This document shows positions 35,784 through 45,743 of a stretch of 64,000 bases of DNA, piece after piece. The notes under the pieces are model-generated. The model was not told the DNA's origin and searched no databases. It saw only the letters and a list, made by a program, of their open reading frames with translations. How positions within the stretch are numbered: the stretch's first letter is position 1; each line of letters starts with the position of its first letter. The position numbers and the translations under genes were made by a program. Source of the DNA: Asterochloris sp. CNOR1 (taxonomy: Eukaryota; Chlorophyta; Trebouxiophyceae; Trebouxiales; Trebouxiaceae); assembly GCA_963969365.1 (NCBI GenBank), contig OZ017759.1, forward strand, positions 1,550,001-1,614,000, written 5' to 3'.

Positions 35784-37786
35784 CTAGTTGTGGGTGGTGG
35801 GGCGGCTGCTCTCTGCTTCCCCTTTGTCAGAGTCGAAAGGGCCAAAGAACAACTCATCAGACTCAGACTGGTCCTCGCTGCCCGGCTCAGGGGACGGCGC
35901 CAGCAGGAGGCAGTCGCCGGTGCTGAAGCTGCGCAGGAATGAGGCTCCCCCAGCATCCAGCTCGCGCAGCCTCTGCATGGCACTCGCAGACCAAGCTGGA
36001 GCATTCAAGACTGAAGGCGTGCAGAGATGAGGCTCCTGAGTATACAACCTGCACAGCCTCTGCATGGCACCAACAGGGGTTGGGTTCAGTATTCACAGCT
36101 GGAGGTCCACTGGAGAAGGTGGTCAGCAGGCAGTCTCTGATAGCACAGGATCCTAATGATGAGCATCATGTGGAACACAGCAGCGCACAGGGCTGCTTGT
36201 CCTGCATCAGCCTCTGCAGGCATCAAGAGATTTCATGGGTATGGTGTGCACAGCAACAATTAGGGTTGCTCGGCAGCCAACTTGAGATCCAAGCAGCATG
36301 GCAGGAGGCCTGGCCTGGCTCCAGGCACACCAGCCAGGGCATGAGTGACCTCAGCAGCACTGCAGGCCCTGAGCGGCAACCAGGCATGTAGAGAACATCA
36401 GTCGCTATGTGTGTTCAGAGGCGCCTGAGTGCAACCTCTCGTTCTGCAAACTGGTTGCTGTGGGTCTCTGTTGCAGCCACCAGCGCTCCTTCAGAGCAGC
36501 TCTGAGTCCCAGCACACCTGGAGATTGTTGTTGGAGGCCTTGTGGGCGTTGGAGCGCCAGTTGCGGTCTTGGGCCATGGGGTTGGCAGCGCCTGAGGCCC
36601 TCACAGGGGGGGACACCCCCAGGAATGTGTGCTTGGGGGTGCTGCTCTCCCGGCACTGCACAGACAGGTGAAGGAGAGTTGCAGCAGTCACAGGAATCTG
36701 TGCTTGGGAGTGCAGCTCTTCCATGACTGCACAAGCGGGCAGGGAGCTGGATGAGATGGCTGGACGCAGCAGTTGTGCAGTGCAGTGCAGTGCAAGGGAG
36801 TGAGCTCACTGCAAAGGCAGGCAGGGAGAAACTGCAGATGCAGCAATCACATGCATTGAGCATGCTGGAAGTTCATTGCTCAGCTGGGGCATCACAGGCA
36901 GGTTGGTGCATCGTTGCGGGTCCAGCAGCTACATACACTGCAGGCTTGTAGGCATGGGGTTGTTGCATCACTCTGCACAGGCCCCCCCCTGGAGCAGTGT
37001 GGGTGGGCATGACAGTGGCAGGCTGTCCATGTGCATACTTGATACGCAGATGCATGCCAGGCAAAGCAGACAGCGTCACTGGTGCAGTGCTGCTGCTTGC
37101 GCATGTGCGGGCTGACAGCTGATGACAACATGACAAATCTGTCAAATTCTGTGCCTCGGGTGCTGACCTGCATGATCCTGTGAAGCTCGGCGATGCTGGA
37201 GTCCAAGCCACCAGACTCCCTGCAGGGCAGGTCAGGTGCTGTCTTGGTGGCCACAGGCACGATGATGCAGGCTGTTGCACACACGACCAGCAGACGCGCT
37301 GTGACCCAGTGCATGCACTGCGCAATGACCTGTCGGCCTGCGTGCTGGCGGCCAAAGCGCAAGCTAGACGCCAGCAGCTGCTGGCTGACTGTGGATGAGC
37401 GAACGAAGTGAGGGCTTGCCTGGTGGGCTGCGTGGACTCCTGGGTCTCGGGCACCAACGCAAGGTCCGGTTTGGAGCGGGAGGTGCGCATGGGGCGCTGA
37501 CAGCGCAGACCCAGACTGATAGGCTGCAGCATGAGTGTGCTGGGCTCACAACCCTGGCTTGCATGTGGGGCATCTTGATAGAGGGTGGGACATTCCCGGC
37601 AGCAGTGCGCTGTGTCCTCTTTCAATAGGGTGGGGACAGCACCACTGGCAGAAGCCGCAGGATCTCATGGCAGGCCAAGCCCCATCTGCCACCAGCAGCA
37701 GGAGGCTCAAGTCACTATCGTAAATGCGGACATGGCTAGCAGCTCACCTCAGTGAAGACAGCGGGAGCGTCCAGCATGCGAGCCAT
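35784..37786 (-). CDS. Unrecognised 203-residue protein, five exons
   Basis: I do not recognise the family. Five exons, 37786-37748, 37523-37330, 37219-37168, 36655-36518 and 35972-35784, join in continuous phase from ATG (MARMLDAPAVFTE) to TAG. The internal sequence includes RPMRTSRSKPDLALVPETQ, RESGGLDSSIAELHRIMQ, STPKHTFLGVSPPV and GAANPMAQDRNWRSNAHK. The C-terminus is acidic and Ser-rich (GSEDQSESDELFFGPFDSD). There is no signal peptide or membrane segment, and it is mostly predicted-disordered looking. The full phase agreement of five independent junctions is the best support for it being real. A Ser/Asp tail of this kind suits casein-kinase-2-type phosphorylation, but no function is claimed. 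The gene is divergent from the PPIL3 cyclophilin (about 200 bp between starts). Confidence 0.6.
35960..36215 (-). repeat. Copies of the last acceptor of the 203-residue gene
   Basis: On the minus strand the functional acceptor gccatgcag|aggctg is at about 35981-35967. An upstream copy, gtgccatgcagaggctgtgc, lies at about 36070-36051, and a weaker gcctgcagaggctgatgc at about 36218-36201. The copies continue into decayed exon sequence. Confidence 0.6.
36655..36715 (-). repeat. Copy of the STPKHTFLG exon start
   Basis: The exon start at 36655-36618 encodes CRESSTPKHTFLG. A decayed copy, gcactcccaagcacagattc, lies just upstream in the intron (about 36713-36694). The spacing is about 65 bp. Confidence 0.5.
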
Positions 37787-37988
37787 TCCAAAAGAAAGTA
37801 GCAACCGTACTGGCACAAGAGAGTGAGTGACAGGGAGCCTGACACCTTTCACTAGCGCTGAGAGTCAGGGTCACGAGGGCAGAGGAACTCCAGTCTAATA
37901 ATTTCAACTTATAATAAATTCAGCTGACCCACTTTCCTGCAATACAGCTTTCTGGGAGGGAAGCAAGCCTGAACTTACACTCAGTTGC
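37787..37988. promoter_or_regulatory. Short divergent promoter, 203-residue gene / PPIL3
   Basis: About 200 bp separate the opposite-strand start codons. An AT-rich patch, acttataataaattca, at about 37908-37923 stands out from the GC-rich surroundings and could be a core promoter element. This is inference only. Confidence 0.35.
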
Positions 37989-39815
37989 ATGGTGTGTCCT
38001 TGCTTGGTGGTCAACTTGTCTTCAGGCAATAGCCTTCTTCATGTCACGGGTGCACAGCAGCAGCACTCTCATCTGTTTGCAGGCAGTGACCCTTCACACA
38101 AGTCTTGGAGACCTGAAGCTGGAGGTCTTCTGCGACCAGGTGTGCCACTCTATGCTGTATCATCACGAATCGTCAGTAGCTGCCTCGCTCCTCCTGATGA
38201 CATCCACATTCCTGCAGGCCCCCAGGGCGGCAGAGAACTTCCTGGCGCTGTGTGCAAGCGGCTTCTACAATGACACTCTTTTTCACCGGAATATCAAGGT
38301 GCAGCGTGGTAGCTGTCTCACTGCCACTGGACACTGTCCTGCACAGCATCACGGAAAGCATCTGTCGCACAAGCTGCCAGGCATAACACGACTCAAGACT
38401 GTACAGAGTTGTGCCCTGTACATAGACTGTGCGCCAAGCTGCCGCGCTGTGCAGCATGGCCTCAGTCCCTGACTGACTGCGCGGCCCTTGTTACTGGTAT
38501 GACATTGCTGGCTGACTGTTTCCACATCCATGCTGCAGGGCTTCATGATACAGGTGAATGCAGCCGGCGGCCCCAGTGCTGAGATGACACTTCACTGCTG
38601 AACTCTGCCATCGCTGCTCTTACTCGTCTGGGCCAGCACACGCAGCAGCAGTCAGGTTGCAAGCGCCCGCCCCAGCCCAGCCCCGATATGCCGCCACATC
38701 GACTGGTTGAGAAGGGCAGTTTGGCACTCCTTGGGATCACAGCAGTTTACACTGCACCAGGCCCTCACCATGTGCCTGCTGGCAATGCACCATGCCAGGC
38801 TGCATGGCTGCAGGGTGGCGATCCCACAGGGACAGGAAAGGGAGGCAAGTCAATATACAACACCCCCAATGGCAAATTCCCCGATGAAATCACCGATGCC
38901 CTCAAGCACAACAAGCGAGGCATTGTCAGCATGGCCAACAGCGGCCCCAACACCAACGGTGGGTGCCCTTCTGCTGACACTGTCCATGCCTGCTCAGGAG
39001 TTAGGATGGGTGTCTTTCAGTCAGAAGAGGTTTGCTGACTGCTCCTCGCGGGTGCAGTGAATGAATGCTTGGATGGGCACCTGATTGCTATTACGTTGAA
39101 AGCGCCTGTGGTTGCTGCTGGTGTGGCGTTGCCTCAGCATTGCAGCTGGGCATCCACTTCAGCTGGGCATCCGTGCTTCTGCTGGATCAGCTGACCCACA
39201 GCACTGCTTTGCTGCTGATGTCATTGACCCCCTCCCGTGCTGCTGTTCTGCAGGCAGCCAGTTCTTCATCACATACAACAAGCACCCCCATCTCAACGGT
39301 GAGCCACACAGCACAGTCCTCCATGGCTGTGCTGGTGCTTTGCAGAGGGTCTGGCTCTGACACTTTCTGAGCTGACACTTACTTGGACTGCAGGCAAGTA
39401 CACGATCTTTGCCCATGTGATTGACGGCATGGACATCTTAGACAACATGGAGAAGGTGCAAGTTGGTGAGACATGCAGCTGAGCAGCCCTACCTGCACTT
39501 CCTGCCTGCTCAGTTATTGATGGGGGTGTCATGCTGGCAGCTGCAAAAGCACCCCTGCACAGCCACCCCTTACCCTGAGCAGAGCAGTCCCTGTTGCCCT
39601 GGCATGCTGCACTGCAGATCACACAGTCAGAGATCAAACTTGAACCTTGTGCATGATCCAGCTGTACAATTACTGCCCATTGCTGGCTGCTTCGTGGCCC
39701 CTGGATTCTGTGTAGGTCACCTCGGCGTGTCTGCTGCACAGGTGCTGCTGACCGGCCCAAGGTTGACATCAAGCTGAAGAGCATCACAATACATGCGAAT
39801 CCCCTGGCCGGATGA
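37989..39815 (+). CDS. PPIL3: Cyclophilin-type peptidyl-prolyl isomerase, PPIL3 orthologue
   Basis: PPIL3 is a small cyclophilin associated with spliceosomes; it catalyses cis-trans isomerisation of peptidyl-prolyl bonds. Eight exons join in phase: 37989-37991, 38083-38139, 38218-38298, 38539-38553, 38814-38958, 39254-39298, 39394-39465 and 39742-39815. They give 163 residues, close to the roughly 160 of the family. The protein reads [70 protein letters not shown], and ends [16 protein letters not shown], the family's characteristic C-terminus. Catalytic residues R and F of FHRNIKGFMIQ and QFF are present. Exon 1 consists of the ATG alone and is inferred because the next exon begins exactly at residue 2 and an ATG|gtgtgt lies 91 bp upstream. 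Exon 4 is a 15-nt microexon. Confidence 0.88.
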
Positions 39816-40002
39816 CACAACTAGGCAACATGACAAGGTTCAGCCTGAAGGACCGCCAATAGAGCAGGCCCTTCAGGCTGGTCCAGGCGATACCCCAGCT
39901 TTTTAAGAGCACAGCACTGAAACCTTCAAGGGCACAGCATACATCATGGAGTGAGCCCACACAGTGGCTCTGCATAGCAGAAGACATGATTGCAGCAGCA
40001 AA

Positions 40003-40008
40003 AATAAA
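40003..40008 (+). promoter_or_regulatory. Possible AATAAA polyadenylation signal
   Basis: AATAAA occurs 188 bp past the PPIL3 stop in the 262-bp convergent gap before the PPOX stop codon. Green algae usually use TGTAA, so this is weak. Confidence 0.2.
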
Positions 40009-40077
40009 GCTCAAAGCAACGTTCAAAATTATTTTGGGAAGCACTTCTGAGAGCTAGGTCACTGCCACTGGCATCAG

Positions 40078-43000
40078 TCACTTCAGTGCTCCAGTGCCAG
40101 CCACAGCAACCTCTCCCTGGTAGAAGGCCTCATCCTGCTTGCCCTCAGGCTTGACTACCTTGCCAGCCTTGCCATCTGACCTCAGATAGTCAGCCACCTC
40201 ACCAGCAAAGGTCTGCCCATACTCAACACACTTGCCAAGAGCCACACCTGCAGCATTGATTGACAAATGACTCCACAAGTGCAGTCAACCTGAAGGCCTT
40301 TCCCCCAGCTGTCAGCATGGTGCCCACCTGAGACGTAGTTGCCGCCAAGGAACACGCCGCCCCAGCCATGCTGCAGCATGTCTGACTTTGCAGCCTGCAG
40401 TAGAGAGCCCAGCTCGATACAGCAGTGCACGAAGCTGGGTCAGCTGCAAGTCAAACTCTCAGATGCATGTTCTGCAGCCACACATAATCCTTGCCGGTGC
40501 CAACCCTCAGCTCCAGCGGCAGCAGAAGCTGCAGAGCTTGGGCAATGAGCACGTCACCTGGCTGCCTATGAGGACTGGGATGGCATGCAACACCTCACAA
40601 CAGGAAGGCGGTGTGCTATCATGTTTTGTCAATCCCCACCTCCAGCTGGTCCAAGTGGCCAACGTTGAACTGTGGGATGGCTCTGGGCCAGCAGCGCACG
40701 CCAACGACCTTGGGCTGTGGGGCATTCTGGGTCAGCAGCATTTCCCTGAGGTCCTTGTCCACCTGCAGCAAGGCACTGTGCATTGAGCCTGCACAAGGCA
40801 AGTCAAATCTGACAGTGCTTCCTGCCAACCTTAAGCAAAGCATGCATGCATGATAATTCTGTGCCAAGACACGTTATCACTTTCATGCCTGTGCTGATGC
40901 CTCAGCCACAGGTGCACACAGTACATAAACGAGAAGCTCCTGTGTTCACGCATCTAGGCACGACCACCTGGTCAAGCGGCCAGCACACCTGGGCCACCAG
41001 TTGCTCCTGCGACTGGTCCTTGATTGCGCGGTTGGTGGCGCCGCCGATGTAGTTCAACAGCAGCTGCATGCCCTCAGGGGCGCGGCCGGGGAACAGGGAG
41101 CTGCTGTAGATGGTGCCCAGCGTCTGCACGCCCTGGCTGCGGGGGTGCAGCTGCCCAAAGCCTGCAGAGGGACGAGCAAAGCGGCATGTCAGGCCATGCT
41201 TGCAGGACAGGACAGAGCAGGCCGCCTGGCTACAGGAGTGCAGCTGCCTGAAGCCTGCTGTGCAGCAGGAGGCGACAGCATGTCTGCCCTCAGCTCTTAA
41301 GCGCCAGAGAGACGGCTGCCTGGCCACAGAGGCACAGGCTGCCCTGATCCTGATGGGTAGTGGGAATGGACAGCTCATTGGTGTATGCACGCCCTGGCTG
41401 CAGGGGTGCAGCTGCCGAAGCTTGCAGGTGGCCAGGGGAAAGCAGTGCAGCACTATGCAGTGCAGCCAGATGCTGATTGTCTGAGCTGTGTGGCTGCAGG
41501 GCTCTCAACTGCCCCCACACGATGATTGGGTAGACGTGTGAGTATGGCCACTTTGCTGTGCAAAGCCTGCAGTCCTGCAGGACCAGTCAGCGCATAAGTC
41601 CTCAGGACTTGGGCACGGCAAAGCAATCCTGCCGTAAGCCTTGGCATCACCTTGCTGACGAAGAGGCGCGCGTGAGACCAAGCGGTGTGGAAGCAGGAGC
41701 CAAACATGGTGCAGGCCAACAACATGGTGCTGGGCAGAGCCCTGAACCATGTCCAATGCACTCACGCCCAGAGCAGCCATGTTGAGCCTCAGGGGAGGTG
41801 CAGCCCAAGTGGGGCTGTCACGCCTACAGCAGCCATGCCCTAGGCACTCCTGGGCATGTCAGGCATGCAGCAGATGTGGCAAGCACCACTGCCTGTCCTT
41901 CCTATATGCAACCCCTGCCTGCTCTACTCATTCAGCACCAGCCACCGCAGGGGATCGGGAGTCAACGCAGCTTGCAGGTGTCCATGTTGTCCTTCATGTC
42001 TGCCAAGGCCAAGTGCAACTGAAGACCACCAAGTGTCAATCACTGCGCCACCACATATGCATCCTAGAGACCATCACCGTCACGTCACCTGGGAGGCACC
42101 CCTCCTTGTCCTTCCGGTCTGGCCTGATCGCCTCCAGCGGGTATGCCAGAGTGACAGCCGCCACCGGGGGGTAGTCGAAGGCATTCAGGGCCTCAGCTGC
42201 AGCGCTGCACTCCTGGGGCAGCATGGTCGCTGCTGTGTAGGCAGGGACTGTCAGGGCCACGCTGCGCGTTTGGATCCTCTGCTTCCCCTCTGGGGTGTCG
42301 TAGGTCAGCTGGAAGGTGCCGTCGTGCTGCTTGGCGATGCCCTGCAGCTTCCAGCCACACCTGCAGGCAGGTGTGGGCTCACATAGACACAGCGCGGCAC
42401 CCGGAGAGTGTGCGGCTTGCGACTCAGGCTGCGCCACAGCTGCAGATTGTCTGGGTGTGCTTCAATGTTTGCAACTGTGCTGAAATCTCCGCTAAAAGCT
42501 CTAGAGTGCAGCCATGCCTTTTGCCGGATCTGCGGGGCATTGCCATAAGCAGCAGCCCTCATGCCCGCATCAACAGTGGTGCTTGCCTGATGTTGTCCTG
42601 CAGCTGGGCAGCAATGGCGCGCGGCAGCTGCTGCAGGCCCTCACGGAAGGAGCCCACTGTCTGTCCTTTGGGCTTGGGGGGCAGCTTGGGGTCCCTGGGC
42701 GGAGGGGGGTTTTTCTTCTTGCCCTGCAGTGCGCACCATCGAGGCTGGTGCACAAAGCACTATGTGCAGGCTTGACTGGACATTGCTGCAGTGTCAGGCT
42801 CTGGGCTGACACAAAAGGCACGACAAAGCTGCAGTGCCATGCCCTGGCACTGCTCACCATCTGGGTACTGATGACGCAGACAAGACTGACATATGCTGCG
42901 ATTTTTGGCGCATGCAGCAGCATTTGAGGCTCACATGCCGGGTTGAGTCCCCCTGCATACTCAAAATCGACCTCAAGAGGATCACTCACTCCCTCACCTG

Positions 43001-45528
43001 CAGAAGCTTCAAAGTCCCGCCAATGATGGAGCCGCCAGCCTTCTCCAGGTCATAGATCTGCAGCAGGGCTGATATAGGTGACACACATGCTGCCAGAAGA
43101 AAGGGCATGAGGGTGGCTGCCTTACTGCAGCTTCAGGGCTTGCGTGGGTGACAGGGGTGCTGCCGGCAGGTGTGGCATCAGGTTTGCTGCCTTTCCTGCA
43201 GATATCAGAAGAGCGGCTTGCATGTCCTGGTCCACATGCAGGGACACCAAAATTGTGCTTCAGACCACCACACACGGCAGGCATCCAGCAGTGTGTGCAG
43301 GCTACCTGCCTCACCTCAGACCATGTTGCCGGCAGAGGAACAAAATGCACTGCATGTAGCAGGGTGCTCCTCTGCCTTCACAGTGATCCAGGAACTGCCC
43401 ATGCAGAAAGCTCTCAATGACAACATGTTCATGACGGCAGCAAGGCTAGCCACATGTGTGTACGCTGTCACAGGCTGCCCGTATGGACAGCCTGGGAGCA
43501 AGTTCGACAACCACATTCTGACAAGGAGTTTGGCTGCAAGCACAGCGGCGCCACCAGTCCAGCCTTGGGCATCTGCAAGGACATGGATGCGCCGCCCTGG
43601 CAGACTCTGCACTCGCGGCCAGCACAGCGACGCAGGCCACCTTTGGACTTCAGAGCCCGAGCCCAGGTCTGTTCCAGGACGTGCATGCAAAGAAGCTCCC
43701 CCCCAAAGGAATGGATGCTTTCTGGATGGCACTGAGAGCCCACCTTTCCAAAGGCTGCCTTCATGGACAGTTTGGCTGGGTCGCCTGAGTAGACACCAGA
43801 GCAGAAGGGCTCGATCAGGCGTTCAAACACCTCTGCGCCCAGATTCCTGCGGATGTACTGCTCCACAGACTCCTCATAGTCTGCAGGCAGGCAGCAGCAA
43901 CCATCTGATGCATGGTAGCCTGCCGCCACTCTGCCTGCAGGCCCGGTGCCTCAGCAGCTTGTTGACGAGACCTGTGTCCTCGCCAGGTGGACTCCATGGC
44001 CGCATGGATCCCAGCAGGTGCCAAGCTGAGGATTTCAGCTGGTAGCACTGCCATCTTGCAAGCATGGCAGCCAAACGGGAGCTATAAAATAAGGGCCCGG
44101 CCCTAAGCAACTTGTGAACACGCTCAGGCATCTGAAGCCTTCAAATTGCAATTGTTCCTGCACCTGGCATCTTGGCCTTAAAGCCTGCAGCCCCCAGGCC
44201 CGCCCTGATCTTGCCCCAGGGGCTCAGCAGGTCAAAAGTGACAACGTCTGGCCCAGAGGGTGTAGCCCGCAACTTCTTGTTCCAGAACACGAAGCGGGGT
44301 GCTGTGGGGTCGCCTAGCACTAGGCTGTCAACGATGCCAGCCTCCACCTACAGGGCAAAGCCAGGAGCTTTGTGAGATGGCTGCTTTTGGGCGCAGTGTT
44401 CACGATGGCTGCATTGTCTCTACCTGTCAAGCAGGCTGCATAGGCCGTGACATGAGCCTCTGTTCCAGAGCATTTGTCACGCGCAGCACTTACATGGCCC
44501 ACTCACTGGGGAGGGTGGGAATGCTTGTCACAAAAGGCACCCTGGTTGCCGAAACATGGATGCCAGTCTTGAGGATGGCCTGCATCGTGCGTCAACACTC
44601 ACCGCCGCCTTGAGCATGGCATCATTGGGCTGGAAGCTGTTGGGGCCCTCCTCCCAGAGATACCCTTCCTCGCTGCTCTTGGTCGTGATGTTGCCTCCCA
44701 CGCGGTCCCGTGCCTCTGTGATGAGGAAATTGGCCACTGCATCGCTATGGTCAGCTGCAAAGGCCTGTGCCGTTGTCAGGCCTGAGATGCCACCTCCCAC
44801 CACAACACAGTCTAGGGGTCCGGCGCCTGCGGCAGGGCAAAGCAGGCTGTCAAGCCTGAACAGCTACTGACTTGGTTCAAGGCACTGGGGCCTACAGCAG
44901 GGACAAGCATGCCGTGAGGCATGACGTGTGCTGCTCACCACCACAACACAGGCCAAAGGGGGAAGTAGCCCCTGTGAAGAGGCTGCTACAGCGCCACCTA
45001 CTGCACCTCGGCCAAGCACTGCATGCTGGGCAAGCAGCCGCCATGGCCATGCAACAGCTCAGGTCGTGACATGCTGACAATGAACAGGGCTCCTAGCAGA
45101 TGGCATCTGTCCCTGCTGGCTATGCAGCTGGACTTTGACGTCAGAGACAGAGAGCAGCCTTGTGCTCCGGAGACGACGGCAAGGATGCACCGCAAGGCAG
45201 TCACCAGCCAAAGGATGACAGGATTGCTGATGTGGGCATAGTGTGATCTTAGGCATGCCTTCTCAAGAGCTCAGGAGGTGCGTAGATTGCTCACCATCTA
45301 GTATGAGTACGCAGGTGGCTCACCGTTTGTGGCAGCAGCTAGAGCAGCAGGGGTTGCTGAGGCAGTTACGCAAATGGGGTTCTTGGTTCGCCGACGCCCC
45401 TTGCTGTGAAGTGCCCAGGTGCTGGCGGCCGGCAGCAGGAAAGAGTGGCCTGGCCTGGGAGACTGCATGGCCCTCTTGGAACTGCAGCTGCAACTTGGCG
45501 CCTGCGATGGCGCTGTCAGACCTAGCAT
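40078..45528 (-). CDS. PPOX: Protoporphyrinogen oxidase, plastid-targeted
   Basis: PPOX is an FAD enzyme oxidising protoporphyrinogen IX to protoporphyrin IX, the last step shared by haem and chlorophyll synthesis. Exon 1 (45528-45324, [20 protein letters not shown]...) is a Ser/Arg-rich, acid-poor transit peptide. Exon 2 (44826-44603) holds the dinucleotide-binding [16 protein letters not shown], then [11 protein letters not shown] and [12 protein letters not shown]. The exon from 44347 gives [20 protein letters not shown]. Further blocks are EEYVEQ-like [20 protein letters not shown] and [20 protein letters not shown] (about 43890-43745), [12 protein letters not shown] (about 43040), [20 protein letters not shown] (about 42680), [12 protein letters not shown] (about 42140), [16 protein letters not shown] (about 41120-41075), [17 protein letters not shown] (about 40690-40640) and [13 protein letters not shown] (about 40360-40330). 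The protein ends ...GTGALK with TGA at 40078. The plastid destination is inferred from the leader. Confidence 0.92.
41121..41432 (-). repeat. Three copies of the [14 protein letters not shown] exon start in PPOX
   Basis: The functional minus-strand acceptor and exon start, encoding [16 protein letters not shown], lie at about 41168-41121. Decayed copies lie upstream in the intron at about 41262-41222 (encoding a [11 protein letters not shown]-like stretch) and 41430-41380 (a [14 protein letters not shown]-like stretch). The spacings are about 95 and 165 bp. Confidence 0.7.
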
Positions 45529-45743
45529 CAAACTCTCTGCACCGTTGAGAAAGCAGCACTGTCCAAATGGACAATGCGTGAGTAGATATGATCTACAGTG
45601 TCCTTTAGTAACCACTGACCTAATTCCACTGACCTATATGTGATGCTCGTATGTCGGAGTGGTTCAGAAGACCCGATGGGTGATTGCATTTGAAAGTACT
45701 GCCCCAGCCTCACATTTCAGATTGCTATTCTGTTGAGGCCACC
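45529..45743. promoter_or_regulatory. Divergent promoter, PPOX / EF-hand gene
   Basis: 215 bp lie between the PPOX start (minus strand) and the EF-hand start (plus strand, GCCACCATGC, an ideal start context). The region contains direct echoes gac(c)taattccactgaccta at about 45618-45634. No core element was recognised. Confidence 0.4.
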
